The position numbers were made by a program, and so were the translations under genes. Below the pieces are notes generated by a model. It saw nothing but the letters and a program-made list of their open reading frames with translations, did not search any database and had not been told where the DNA came from. A DNA stretch of 64,000 nucleotides. Origin: Desulforamulus reducens MI-1 (GTDB lineage: Bacteria > Bacillota > Desulfotomaculia > Desulfotomaculales > Desulfotomaculaceae). Where the stretch lies: the NCBI RefSeq assembly GCF_000016165.1, contig NC_009253.1, positions 1,026,332-1,090,331 on the forward strand, in the 5' to 3' direction. Shown piece after piece: positions 24,669 to 33,633 of the stretch (position 1 is the stretch's first letter; each line of letters opens with the position of its first letter).

Positions 24669-25073
24669 TCATAAAAATTTAGCAAGCAATAAATAGTGTT
24701 CTCTTAGGGGTTTTTTACGGGCTTTCTCCCAGCAGACAACAGTTTTTCTATGTACACCTAAAAGTTGACCAAAGTCCTGCTGAGTAAGATTTAACTTAAT
24801 GCGGGATGATTTAATTCTTTTACCGTAGTCGGATGCGGTAAAAGACAAATATTCATCGTATAATAGTTTTGGATCAATTCCAATAGCCTCCGCTATTTTA
24901 TTACATATCTCAAGAGATTCCTCACGTTGGTTGTTCTCATATCTTTTTACTGTACAAACATCTATACCGGCTTTTGTGGCTACATCTTCTTGAAGAAGAC
25001 CATGAGCTAACCGGTAATATCTAATCCTACCGCCAACAGAATTCAAATCCGTTAAGCTTTTTAAAATATCCAC
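24669..25073 (-). CDS. Double XRE-type helix-turn-helix regulator
   Basis: A 134-residue protein with two Cro/C1-type helix-turn-helix domains: GGRIRYYRLAHGLLQEDVATKAGIDVCTVKRYENNQRE (residues about 14-50) and GKRIKSSRIKLNLTQQDFGQLLGVHRKTVVCWEKARKKP (residues about 83-121). It lies on the minus strand, 27 bases behind the truncated sigK frame and in the same direction. Transcription from the sigK promoter would therefore run into it while the element is in place. It could control excision or cargo genes of the element. Confidence 0.75.
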   Translation of the reverse strand: MDILKSLTDLNSVGGRIRYYRLAHGLLQEDVATKAGIDVCTVKRYENNQREESLEICNKIAEAIGIDPKLLYDEYLSFTASDYGKRIKSSRIKLNLTQQDFGQLLGVHRKTVVCWEKARKKPLREHYLLLAKFL

Positions 25074-25099
25074 ACTTTGAGCGTAGTAAAATGTTTCCG

Positions 25100-25456
25100 T
25101 TATGGGAGAATTGCATTCTCAATACATCGGGCGGCATAGGTTGCTAGACGGGTGCCCTTATCAGCTTTAAAGGTATTAATGGCTTTAATTAATCCAATGG
25201 TCCCGATGGAGATTAAGTCATCCACATCTTCGCCAGTAGAATCAAATTTTTTCACAATATGAGCAACTAAGCGGAGATTTCTTTCAGTTAGGATATTCCT
25301 TGCCATTTCATCTCCTTCAGCCAATAATGCCAAATAACGAGCTTCTTCCACTTCTTTTAAGGGCTGGGGAAAAGTGTTGTTGGCAATATAAGAAACCAGT
25401 GCCATTACGCCGTTAACAACCGACAGGACAGTAACTGTCCAAAGGCCGGATAGCAT
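25100..25456 (-). CDS. sigK: 5' half of sigK (pro-sigma-K), interrupted
   Basis: 118 residues on the minus strand from ATG 25456, preceded by AGGGGGG. The frame begins with the hydrophobic pro-sequence typical of pro-sigma-K. It then reads [50 protein letters not shown] and [14 protein letters not shown], followed by TAA. Sigma-K is the late mother-cell sporulation factor, normally about 240 residues. Regions 2.1-2.4 start here and the frame leaves the family sequence inside CIENEILM, the position where skin elements split sigK in Bacillus and Clostridioides. The 3' half is not in this window. Excision would be needed to rebuild the gene. Confidence 0.9.
   Translation of the reverse strand: MLSGLWTVTVLSVVNGVMALVSYIANNTFPQPLKEVEEARYLALLAEGDEMARNILTERNLRLVAHIVKKFDSTGEDVDDLISIGTIGLIKAINTFKADKGTRLATYAARCIENAILP
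25106..25120. other. Probable attachment-site junction in sigK
   Basis: At the point where the sigK frame breaks, the sequence is a near palindrome, GAGAAT and ATTCTC around a 3-base centre (GAGAATTGCATTCTC). Short imperfect palindromes are typical crossover sites of serine recombinases. The partner site would be at the unseen left end. Confidence 0.55.
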
Positions 25457-25526
25457 CAATGAATCCCCCCTAATAATTGAGTCAACAATATATGTTATGA
25501 AGGGAACTCCATTTGGTGTCTGTCCT
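25453..25526 (+). repeat. Left copy of an imperfect direct repeat flanking the 38-kb island
   Basis: From CATCAATGAAT over ATTGAGTCA, AATATA and GTTATGAAGGGAA to CCATTT this matches 63721-63790 in the same orientation, with a few substitutions and a 1-base gap. The left copy covers the start and leader of sigK; the right copy lies upstream of yqeG. Confidence 0.75.
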
Positions 25527-25675
25527 GTGCCGCAACAAAGGAAATGTTGTTTACAAAGTATGTTAAAATGGAAAAATAATTAGCTATTAGTGACATAAAA
25601 ACCATAATTTGGAGCATTACTTAACCCGTGGTTTAAAGATAGTAGTAAATAGTTGGGACTGTTCTAAATGAAAAA

Positions 25676-25713
25676 ATTCGACTTTTGAGTATTCGGGGGA
25701 AGTCGAATATAAT
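25676..25713 (+). promoter_or_regulatory. Promoter of the Tc-toxin operon with overlapping inverted repeat
   Basis: TTGAGT (25685-25690), a 17-bp spacer and a perfect TATAAT (25708-25713). An inverted repeat ATTCGACTT/AAGTCGAAT (25676-25684 and 25700-25708) brackets the -35 and touches the -10, as expected for a repressor operator. It is in the 434-bp gap between sigK and the toxin gene; the rest of the gap is A+T-rich leader with no ORF I can support. Confidence 0.65.
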
Positions 25714-25893
25714 GGAAATTAACAAAAATTACCTTTGGGATTTTGAAAGATTTAAAGGGGGTTCGGTAATACCTTGCCTTATGAACATTTGACTAATTCT
25801 AACTGGATGGTTTCATTTATGGAATCATTGGCTAGCTGATAAAAAAGGGGGGAATCTAGATAATGAACCTTTCTATAAGAGAGGGGTATAAAA

Positions 25894-28800
25894 ATGGGAA
25901 ATAAAATAAAGAGTTTTACAAACCAAAAAGATAAAAGCAAAATATCCTTCACCGAACTGTCTCTGCCCAAAGGGGGAGGAGCCATTAAAGGAATTGGTGA
26001 AACCTTTCAGCCTGACCCTTTCTCTGGTACTGCCAACCTTTCCATCCCTGTTCAAATGTCACCCTGCCGTGATTTCGAGCCGAAAATAAGTCTAAATTAT
26101 AATTCGGGGACAGGCAATGGCATTTTCGGAATCGGTTTCTCTATTTCCATTCCCAACATTTCAAGGAAAACCGAAAAAGGAATTCCAAGGTATAACGACA
26201 CAGATACTTTTCTTTTCTCAAACGCCGAGGATCTTGTATCTAAAATGGTAAAGAACCAAGAGGGAAGCTGGGTCAAGGAAGAAAGACATGTGGAAGAAAA
26301 CAGAGTCGGTTGGAAAGTTCTCTCATACATACCTAGAATTGAGGGACTGTTTGCCCAAATAGAATACTGGCAGAATTCCTGGGAATCATTTTGGAAGGTA
26401 ACCACCAAGGACAATACAACCTCCATTTATGGGCAAAGCGAAAATGCAAGAATAGCAGACCCTCACGACAATACTCGCGTTTTTAAATGGCTTATCGAAA
26501 AAACCTACGATGCCAAAGGAAATAAGATAGAGTATTTTTACAAACAGGAAGATAATGAAAATGCGCCGGACAATATCTGTGAAAAGAACCGGACATACGC
26601 AACAAATAAATATGTAAGCAGCATTAAATACGGCAACTATTTGGATGGCAAAGGTGAGGAAGCCTGGGCATTCGAAGTGGTTTTCGATTATGGACAATAC
26701 GATATTTCAGACCAATACTTAAGCCAGCCCGGTTGCAACCCTTACATTCCTGCCAGGAAGTGGCCTGCCAGGCAAGACCCCTTTTCCTCTTACCGAAGCG
26801 GGTTTGAAATACGTACCTTGCGTTTGTGTCGGAATATTCTAATGTTCCACCATTTTAAAAAAGAATTGGGAGAAACACCCTGTCTAGTCAAGGCCACCCA
26901 ACTGACATATAGGGAACCAGCGCAACAGTTACAGAATAGTAACAACCCTTTTACCAAAATACTTCAGCTTTCCCAGGTAGAATTGAAGGGTTTCAAAAGG
27001 AAAGAAAACGGCAGTTATCAATTTAGATCCATGCCGTCGCTTAAGCTTACCTATTCATGCCTGATGCCGGCAGGTGGAAAATTCGATACTTTGAAAGTTG
27101 GGAACAGTACGGCCGTGCCCGTAAGTACAGGGCAAATACGTTATAATTTTGTAGACCTTTATGGAGACGGCATCCCAGGCCTTTTATACAGCGACGATAA
27201 GGCCACGTTGTATTGGAAGCCCAAAGGTAATGGTGAATATGAGTATCCCGAACCAGCTGCACAATTTCCCATTGAAAAGGATTTAAAAAAAGGCGAATAC
27301 ACCTTGGTGAGCCTTGAGGGCAATGGCAGGCTTGACCTGGTGGTGGGTACCCCGCAAAGGGGCGGCTTTTATGAAGGTAATCCCGATGGTTCTTGGCATT
27401 CTTACCGAGATTTCGCAACCTATCCCCTGGATTTCACTAATTCCCATAAAGAGATGATCGATATGAACGGAGATGGTCTGGCAGATCTCTTGCTTTACGA
27501 GGATAATACCGCAAAGATTTATCCTTCATTGAAGAAAAAGGGTTACGGTATTCCTACAAGGGCCAGTCTGTCAGAGGATTATCCCACAACAAGCAACGGA
27601 TATGCAGAAGAAGTCTTAAGTTATGCCGATATGTTTGGCGACGGCATGGCGCACCGAGTAAGAATCCGTAACGGCAGCGTTGAGTGCTGGCCCAATCTTG
27701 GGCACGGACGCTTTGGTAAAAGGGTATTGTTTGCAAATGCACCGCGTTTTGGGGATACTCTGGACGCTTCACGCCTGTTTCTTGCAGACTTGGACGGTAC
27801 CGGTATGACAGATCTCATTTATGCTTATCCAGATAAAGTTCAGGTTTTTTTTAACCAGGGCGGCAACAGTTTTAGTCCCCCCCTATCCATACCTCTGCCT
27901 GAAACATATAGCAATCTGGACCAGCTCGGTTTTGCCGACGTGAAAGGTAATGGGACTGCCTGCCTGGTTTTTATTAAAACAGGCGCCAATGCAAAGCAAT
28001 ACTATTATGATTTTTCTGAAGGAACAAAGCCCTACCTTTTAACCGGCATTGATAACAATCTGGGGGCGTTAACAAACATAAAATATACCAGCTCGGTAAA
28101 GTATTATCTGCATGATAAAATGGCGGGCAAGCCATGGAAAACCAAACTTCCTTTTCCCGTCCAGGTGGTGGAAAAAGTAGAAAGCATAGACAAAATTTCT
28201 GGTCTAAAGCTAACAACCCAATACAAATACCATGACGGCTTCTACGATTCTGTGGAAAGGGAATTCCGAGGCTTTGGCTTTGTGGAGGAAACGGATAGCG
28301 AGGATTTCTTTACTTATGCGAAACCCGGTCTACTTGAGAACGTTGCATTTTATGGCCTAGAAGAGGAACACCATGTGCCGCCTGTCCTGACAAAAAGGTG
28401 GTATCATATCGGAGCCTGCATTGAAGAAGGGGTTGTGTCAAAACAGTGTGAAAAAGAATATTACCAGCAGGATAAAAGGGGCTTTTCAATACCCGATAGT
28501 ACCTTTGATGATGTTGTCCGACAAGGTTGCGCCGAAACCCTAAGGCAAGCTTACAGGGCACTGAAGGGCCAGGTTATTCGAGAGGAGGTATATGCCCTTG
28601 ATTATATTGAGGGTCGGACGGGCCATCCCTATACAGTAACCGAAACAAATTTTCATGTAAGGCTAATACAGCCATTAATAGGTGAGAATAGGGCAGTGTT
28701 TTCTGTTTATAAAAAGGAAACGGTTAGCTTTAATTATGAGCGTAATCCTAACGACCCGCAGATACAGCACGAATTTATTCTTGCTGTGGATGACTTTGGT

Positions 28801-31800
28801 AATGTAAAAAAGTCCTGTCGTGTGTTTTATCCCAGGCGCGCCACCCCCAAGGACGCAGTTTCGGTAGTTCATCCAGAACAAACCAAAATCAAAGCAATTG
28901 TGGATTTGCACTCTTTTATTAACAACAGTTTGGATTTTTGGTTGTTAGGCATTTCCTACGAAAGCAAAACACTGGAAATTGGCGCTTTGGATCTACAGGG
29001 ACAAGCTTGTTTTAGCTTTACAAAAATAAAAGACCAGGTTGGCCGGGCCTTGCAAAACTGTATTAGAAACGATGAGAAGTTTTCTAGTGACAAAGTACAG
29101 GCCAGACTGCTTTCCTGGGAAAGAAATTATTTCTGGAATGAAGCCCAGGATGCACCTCTCCCCCTTGGGCAAATTACAGACAAGGCATTGTTGCATCACT
29201 CTGAAGAAGCGGTATTCTCTCAGGAACTGCTAAACACAGTATTTAATGGCAAAGCGACCATTGATATGCTGGAAAAGGAAGGAGGGTACGCCTTTCAAGA
29301 GGGATATTGGTGGAACAGGGGTCTGGTCCAGCATTATTTGAAGGACAGATTCTTGTTGCCGTGGAAAACAGAAAATTCTTACACTTCTTTCCCTTCATCC
29401 CTGTATGCTAAAGCAGTTTATGAATACGACCAGTATAGCCTTGCTCCTGTTAAAGCAACCAAGTTTATTACTGATAAAATAACAAATACTTCCAGTGCTT
29501 TGCTCGACTATACCATACTATTGCCCGTACAAATCACAGATATCAACGATAACGTCTCCCAGGCTTTTTTTGATCCTTTGGGTATGGTTATCGCCACATC
29601 TGTTTTTGGTACAATGGGCGGTAAACCAGCGGGAGATAGAGATTTAAAGGAATACAAGGCAATTCCCCAGGTGGACACGACATTTGACGATGTGCTTGCC
29701 AATCCCCATAAATACCTGCAGGATGCCACGACCTATTTCTATTACGATCTGTCTGCCTGGAAAAACAAAGGTCAGCCAGCTCGTTCAGTTCAGTTGACCA
29801 GGGAAACCCACGTCAGTGACCTAGCCGCTGGTGAAAAAAGTGGTATGCACATCCAAATAAACTATAGTGACGGATTTGGCAGGGAAATTGAAAAGAAACT
29901 TAAGGCTGATGCAGGGGAAGCTGTTTTAAGGGATAATGCAGGAAAACCCGTTTACGATGCAGCGGGCAAAATTGTTAAGGATTTTGCCCAGGATCGCTGG
30001 ATTGTATCTGGCAGAACCGTTTACAACAACAAAGCCAAGCCTATAAAGCAGTTTATTCCCTATTTTTCAGCCACGCCAGATTATGAACTGCAGAAGGACA
30101 TCGATCCCATTTTGCCCAAGCCCACAATAATTTATTACGATCCTTTGCTTAGGGTGGTAAAAACAGTGAATCCCAAAGGATTTTTTTCCAAAGTAGAATT
30201 TACGCCTTGGGAGGAAAAGCATTTTGATGAAAATGATACGGTAAGAGACAGTGTTTATTTTAAAAATTTTAAGGAAACTTATTCCAAAGACCCATCACAG
30301 GAGCAAAGGGATGAAAAGGATGCTCTGGATAAGGCTTCCCGTTCTTATAATACGCCGGATACAAAGGTTTTGGACAACACAGGTCAGACTTTCCTGGAAA
30401 TTCGCAATAACCTGGGAGAGATAACGAAAGATATCCTTCAAGATATCGTCAAAGGGACAGAAGTAAATTGCCAAGAGTTGTGGGATGAACTTAAATCAAA
30501 AGGATATATTGAAACTGGTGACCCACCTTCGGCAATGGGTTGGGTGTCGGGCAAATTTCGTCCCTATTTTAAGGGGTTTATGTTGGGGCTAGATGGCAGG
30601 TACAAACAGTTTGAAGAAAAAATTATAAATTTGTTGAAAGAAAACTGTCTTACCACTTATCATGAATTGGATATTCAAGGAAATGTTCTCTTCTCTGTTG
30701 ATCCGCGACTTTATTACTCCAACCTGAAGGATCATACGGACTATTACAACTTCAAATATGTTTATGACATGCAAAAAAAACCTCTCTCCGTAGACAGCGC
30801 CGACGCGGGTCTAAAGTTAAGTTTGTCCAACATCTTTGGTAATACAGTTCATTCCTGGGATAGCCGCGGTTTTCATACAAGAAAAATGTACGACAGTCTG
30901 CAACGTTGTGTTCAGATTGGCGTTGAAGGTAACGACGGACGAGGTCTTGTTTTGCATCAGGCGGTTGAAAAGTTTGTTTATGGAGAATTTTACGAAGAGA
31001 AAGAAGAAGCTTCAAAGGATAAGAATTTGCGGGGTCAAGTTTATAAACATTTTGACCAGGCCGGCGTTGTAACTTGCAATCTCTATAACCTGAAAGGTAA
31101 GGCAGTGCAAACGGACAGGCAGTTTCTGGCCGATTATAAAAAGGAAGCTAACTGGGATAATGTGAATAAATCCAGTCTGGCAGATGAGCTATTCAGCATT
31201 GGCTGCTCCTATGATGCCCTTGAAAGAGTTATTTCAGAAACAGCTCCTGATGGCAGCATTTACACGCATATTTACAATCAAGCTGGTTTGCTCCGGAAAG
31301 TTGTTGTGGCTTTCAAGGATGGCAGCGAAGAGGAGTTTATAAAGGACATCCAATACAATGCCAATGGCCAGCGTCTTAAAATAATTTATGGGAACGGTGT
31401 GACAACAGAATATTCTTATACAGATCCGGCCTTGCGTTTAACCGATATTTTATCATTGAAACCAGATAGTAATAACACAAAGGATTTCAAGGGTTGTCTC
31501 CTGCAAAAAATCCATTATACCTACGATCCGGTGGGCAATGTTACCAGACTGCGGGATAACTCATACCCCACTGTTTTTTACAATCAGCAAAAAGTGGAGC
31601 CCTTGAGCGATTATTCATACAACCCTTTATACCAGTTGGTCAGTGCCACAGGCCGCCAGCATCCCGGTATTTTTGACGGGAGTCACAGAGATGGGTTTAA
31701 ACAAAGCAAATTTATACCCATCAAGTCTTCCAACCCCAATGATGGTACAAGTTTGGAGAACTACCGCCAGGACTATCAGTATGATGAGGCAGGAAACCTG

Positions 31801-33570
31801 ACAAACATAAGGCATATTTCGTCATCGACCTCATGGACAAGGCAGCTTGACATATCGAAGGGTACCAACCGTACTGTTCAAATTGCTTCGTTAAACGGTG
31901 CAAAGAATTTCTTCAAAACGGCATACGACCCCTGCGGCAACATGCTAAATCTGGAAAACCTGGCCAGTATAAACTGGAGCTATAGAAATAACCTGTCTAG
32001 AGTGGACGTTATTTTAAGGGAAAACAACAGTTCAGACAGCGAATATTTTATTTATGACAGCAGTGGACAGCGGGTTAGAAAGGTGAGCGAACGCAAATGC
32101 GGCTCCCTCAGGGAAATAGAGGAGAAGCTTTATCTTGGTAACTTTGAAATTAAACGCATTAAAAAGAAATCGGATCATTTGGAATCGCAAATACTGGACA
32201 GACAGTCCCTTCATATTATGGATGGCAAAAGCCGCATAGCCATAACCGACATTTGGCTCAAGGATGACTTAAATCGGGAGACCGAAAAAACCATGGAGCG
32301 CAAGTTCCGCTATCAATTGAATAACAACTTGGGTTCAGCTTGCCTGGAAGTTGATGAAAAGGTAAACATAATAAGCTGCGAGGAGTACTTTCCCTACGGC
32401 GGCACTTCTTTCATTGCCGGAAGGGATAAGAGGGAAGTCAAACTGAAGGAGTACCGTTACTGCGGCAAAGAAAGGGACGACTCCACAGGCTTTTATTATT
32501 ACGGTGCCCGCTACTACCTGCCCTGGTTGGGCAGGTGGATCAATCCCGACCCAGCTGGAACGGTGGATGGGCTTAACCTGTATTCCTTTGTAAAGGGAAA
32601 TCCTGTTAACTTTATCGACACAAGCGGTAAGGTAGGCGGTTCCTGGTTGCACTTGCTCTATGGAGGTCTCACGGCCCTTGCGGTTGGACTGATTGGTGGG
32701 GCCGCCGTAGGTACGGGGGACTATGCCTCCCCGGTTGTGGCCGCCCTGGCAGGCTTGGCCGGTATGCTTTTTAACAAAGATAAAAGTGCATTAGGTGCTC
32801 TGGCCATTGCTGGGGCAGGTGCCATAGGTTCAGCCGTTGGCGGCTATGTTGGCAGGGGGACGATGTCTAAATTAAAAGAAAAAGACTGGCAGACCACATC
32901 TGTGGCCAGAACGGGCCTAGTGGCCTCCGGCTTAACCGGGGGAACAATCGGTTCCCTGGGAGTATTGGCTGTACAGGCAGTCACCAGGCAGTTTAATACC
33001 CATAATATCCTAATGGGAGCCATTGCAGGTTTTGGCGGGGGAATTCTGGCTTCGGGTGCCCAATTTGGTTTATTTAAGCCTGGCGATGCAAAAGTGCCAA
33101 CCATGCCTGTACGAGCAGAATTAAAAGACCTATTACCTTATCAAACCCGAGCTTTTGATAGGCATTACCTGGAACTTAATCCTAATCCTGAAGAATTAAT
33201 TACCAATCTTAAACCAAAACACTTTACAGTTATTGACGAGGAAACACAGCAAAGGGTCAAGTGCGACTTAGTAGCAGTCCATGGATATCCGCGATTCTCC
33301 TTTGTCCAATCGGTGCATGGCGATTACAATCAGTATATTGATAAGGAAAAACTGGTCCAACTTTTGCAGCAGGCTGGTTTTCCCCATCAGGATTCAACCA
33401 CAGGAAAAAATATACCCATTAAACTTGCTACCTGCTTTGGTGGTTTCTGGGAGAGCTGGTTCAGTACAGCGCAGTTGGTTGCTGACAAGCTGGGGACGGA
33501 GGTGTATGCCCACCGCTGGCCGGTCACTGTTGCCCAACAGAGTCCATGGAAAAAATTTACTCCTAATTAA
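25894..33570 (+). CDS. Fused TcB-TcC (SpvB/TcdB-RHS) toxin protein
   Basis: 2558 residues. The N-terminus is an SpvB-type domain (LPKGGGAIKGIGETFQPDPFSGTANLSIPV..., residues 1 to about 290). Next come FG-GAP/VCBS-like repeats (DLYGDGIPGLLYSDD, DMNGDGLADLLLYED, DLDGTGMTDLIYAYPD; about 400-650) and TcdB middle regions with TPWEEKHFDENDTV near 1430. An RHS-repeat shell ends in the RHS core (YGARYYLPWLGRWINPDPAGTVDGLNLYSF...FIDTSG, about residue 2245). Beyond the core are about 310 variable residues: a glycine-rich hydrophobic part, then a domain with LVAVHGYPRF and IKLATCFGGF. In Tc toxins, B and C form a hollow shell that encloses and cuts loose the C-terminal effector. The ribosome site is GAGAGGGG. 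No signal peptide is seen. Confidence 0.88.
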   Translation: MGNKIKSFTNQKDKSKISFTELSLPKGGGAIKGIGETFQPDPFSGTANLSIPVQMSPCRDFEPKISLNYNSGTGNGIFGIGFSISIPNISRKTEKGIPRYNDTDTFLFSNAEDLVSKMVKNQEGSWVKEERHVEENRVGWKVLSYIPRIEGLFAQIEYWQNSWESFWKVTTKDNTTSIYGQSENARIADPHDNTRVFKWLIEKTYDAKGNKIEYFYKQEDNENAPDNICEKNRTYATNKYVSSIKYGNYLDGKGEEAWAFEVVFDYGQYDISDQYLSQPGCNPYIPARKWPARQDPFSSYRSGFEIRTLRLCRNILMFHHFKKELGETPCLVKATQLTYREPAQQLQNSNNPFTKILQLSQVELKGFKRKENGSYQFRSMPSLKLTYSCLMPAGGKFDTLKVGNSTAVPVSTGQIRYNFVDLYGDGIPGLLYSDDKATLYWKPKGNGEYEYPEPAAQFPIEKDLKKGEYTLVSLEGNGRLDLVVGTPQRGGFYEGNPDGSWHSYRDFATYPLDFTNSHKEMIDMNGDGLADLLLYEDNTAKIYPSLKKKGYGIPTRASLSEDYPTTSNGYAEEVLSYADMFGDGMAHRVRIRNGSVECWPNLGHGRFGKRVLFANAPRFGDTLDASRLFLADLDGTGMTDLIYAYPDKVQVFFNQGGNSFSPPLSIPLPETYSNLDQLGFADVKGNGTACLVFIKTGANAKQYYYDFSEGTKPYLLTGIDNNLGALTNIKYTSSVKYYLHDKMAGKPWKTKLPFPVQVVEKVESIDKISGLKLTTQYKYHDGFYDSVEREFRGFGFVEETDSEDFFTYAKPGLLENVAFYGLEEEHHVPPVLTKRWYHIGACIEEGVVSKQCEKEYYQQDKRGFSIPDSTFDDVVRQGCAETLRQAYRALKGQVIREEVYALDYIEGRTGHPYTVTETNFHVRLIQPLIGENRAVFSVYKKETVSFNYERNPNDPQIQHEFILAVDDFGNVKKSCRVFYPRRATPKDAVSVVHPEQTKIKAIVDLHSFINNSLDFWLLGISYESKTLEIGALDLQGQACFSFTKIKDQVGRALQNCIRNDEKFSSDKVQARLLSWERNYFWNEAQDAPLPLGQITDKALLHHSEEAVFSQELLNTVFNGKATIDMLEKEGGYAFQEGYWWNRGLVQHYLKDRFLLPWKTENSYTSFPSSLYAKAVYEYDQYSLAPVKATKFITDKITNTSSALLDYTILLPVQITDINDNVSQAFFDPLGMVIATSVFGTMGGKPAGDRDLKEYKAIPQVDTTFDDVLANPHKYLQDATTYFYYDLSAWKNKGQPARSVQLTRETHVSDLAAGEKSGMHIQINYSDGFGREIEKKLKADAGEAVLRDNAGKPVYDAAGKIVKDFAQDRWIVSGRTVYNNKAKPIKQFIPYFSATPDYELQKDIDPILPKPTIIYYDPLLRVVKTVNPKGFFSKVEFTPWEEKHFDENDTVRDSVYFKNFKETYSKDPSQEQRDEKDALDKASRSYNTPDTKVLDNTGQTFLEIRNNLGEITKDILQDIVKGTEVNCQELWDELKSKGYIETGDPPSAMGWVSGKFRPYFKGFMLGLDGRYKQFEEKIINLLKENCLTTYHELDIQGNVLFSVDPRLYYSNLKDHTDYYNFKYVYDMQKKPLSVDSADAGLKLSLSNIFGNTVHSWDSRGFHTRKMYDSLQRCVQIGVEGNDGRGLVLHQAVEKFVYGEFYEEKEEASKDKNLRGQVYKHFDQAGVVTCNLYNLKGKAVQTDRQFLADYKKEANWDNVNKSSLADELFSIGCSYDALERVISETAPDGSIYTHIYNQAGLLRKVVVAFKDGSEEEFIKDIQYNANGQRLKIIYGNGVTTEYSYTDPALRLTDILSLKPDSNNTKDFKGCLLQKIHYTYDPVGNVTRLRDNSYPTVFYNQQKVEPLSDYSYNPLYQLVSATGRQHPGIFDGSHRDGFKQSKFIPIKSSNPNDGTSLENYRQDYQYDEAGNLTNIRHISSSTSWTRQLDISKGTNRTVQIASLNGAKNFFKTAYDPCGNMLNLENLASINWSYRNNLSRVDVILRENNSSDSEYFIYDSSGQRVRKVSERKCGSLREIEEKLYLGNFEIKRIKKKSDHLESQILDRQSLHIMDGKSRIAITDIWLKDDLNRETEKTMERKFRYQLNNNLGSACLEVDEKVNIISCEEYFPYGGTSFIAGRDKREVKLKEYRYCGKERDDSTGFYYYGARYYLPWLGRWINPDPAGTVDGLNLYSFVKGNPVNFIDTSGKVGGSWLHLLYGGLTALAVGLIGGAAVGTGDYASPVVAALAGLAGMLFNKDKSALGALAIAGAGAIGSAVGGYVGRGTMSKLKEKDWQTTSVARTGLVASGLTGGTIGSLGVLAVQAVTRQFNTHNILMGAIAGFGGGILASGAQFGLFKPGDAKVPTMPVRAELKDLLPYQTRAFDRHYLELNPNPEELITNLKPKHFTVIDEETQQRVKCDLVAVHGYPRFSFVQSVHGDYNQYIDKEKLVQLLQQAGFPHQDSTTGKNIPIKLATCFGGFWESWFSTAQLVADKLGTEVYAHRWPVTVAQQSPWKKFTPN

Positions 33571-33633
33571 TACAAATAAGACTTAATCGGTTAACTAATT
33601 CTTTCAACCATTAACAAGGAGGAGGGGAAAAAG

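Larger units (their letters stand above)
1..25110. mobile_element. Right part of a skin-like, plasmid/ICE-like element interrupting sigK
   Basis: Nearly all genes here run on the plus strand and are of plasmid or conjugative type: partition, Rep-like initiator, TopB, coupling ATPase, SSB, RadC, primase-like protein, tyrosine recombinase and ParA. The right boundary is set by the sigK 5' half, whose frame leaves the family sequence at about 25110. The left end is outside the window. No relaxase, VirB4-type ATPase or serine recombinase of the SpoIVCA type is visible here, so these may lie to the left or be absent. Calling it a skin-like element is inference from the insertion point; the plasmid-like gene set is read directly. 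Confidence 0.72.

Noticed and set aside
1..25000. Complete conjugation system
   Set aside because: Only the coupling ATPase is visible; no relaxase, VirB4-type ATPase or channel proteins lie in the window, so self-transfer is not claimed.
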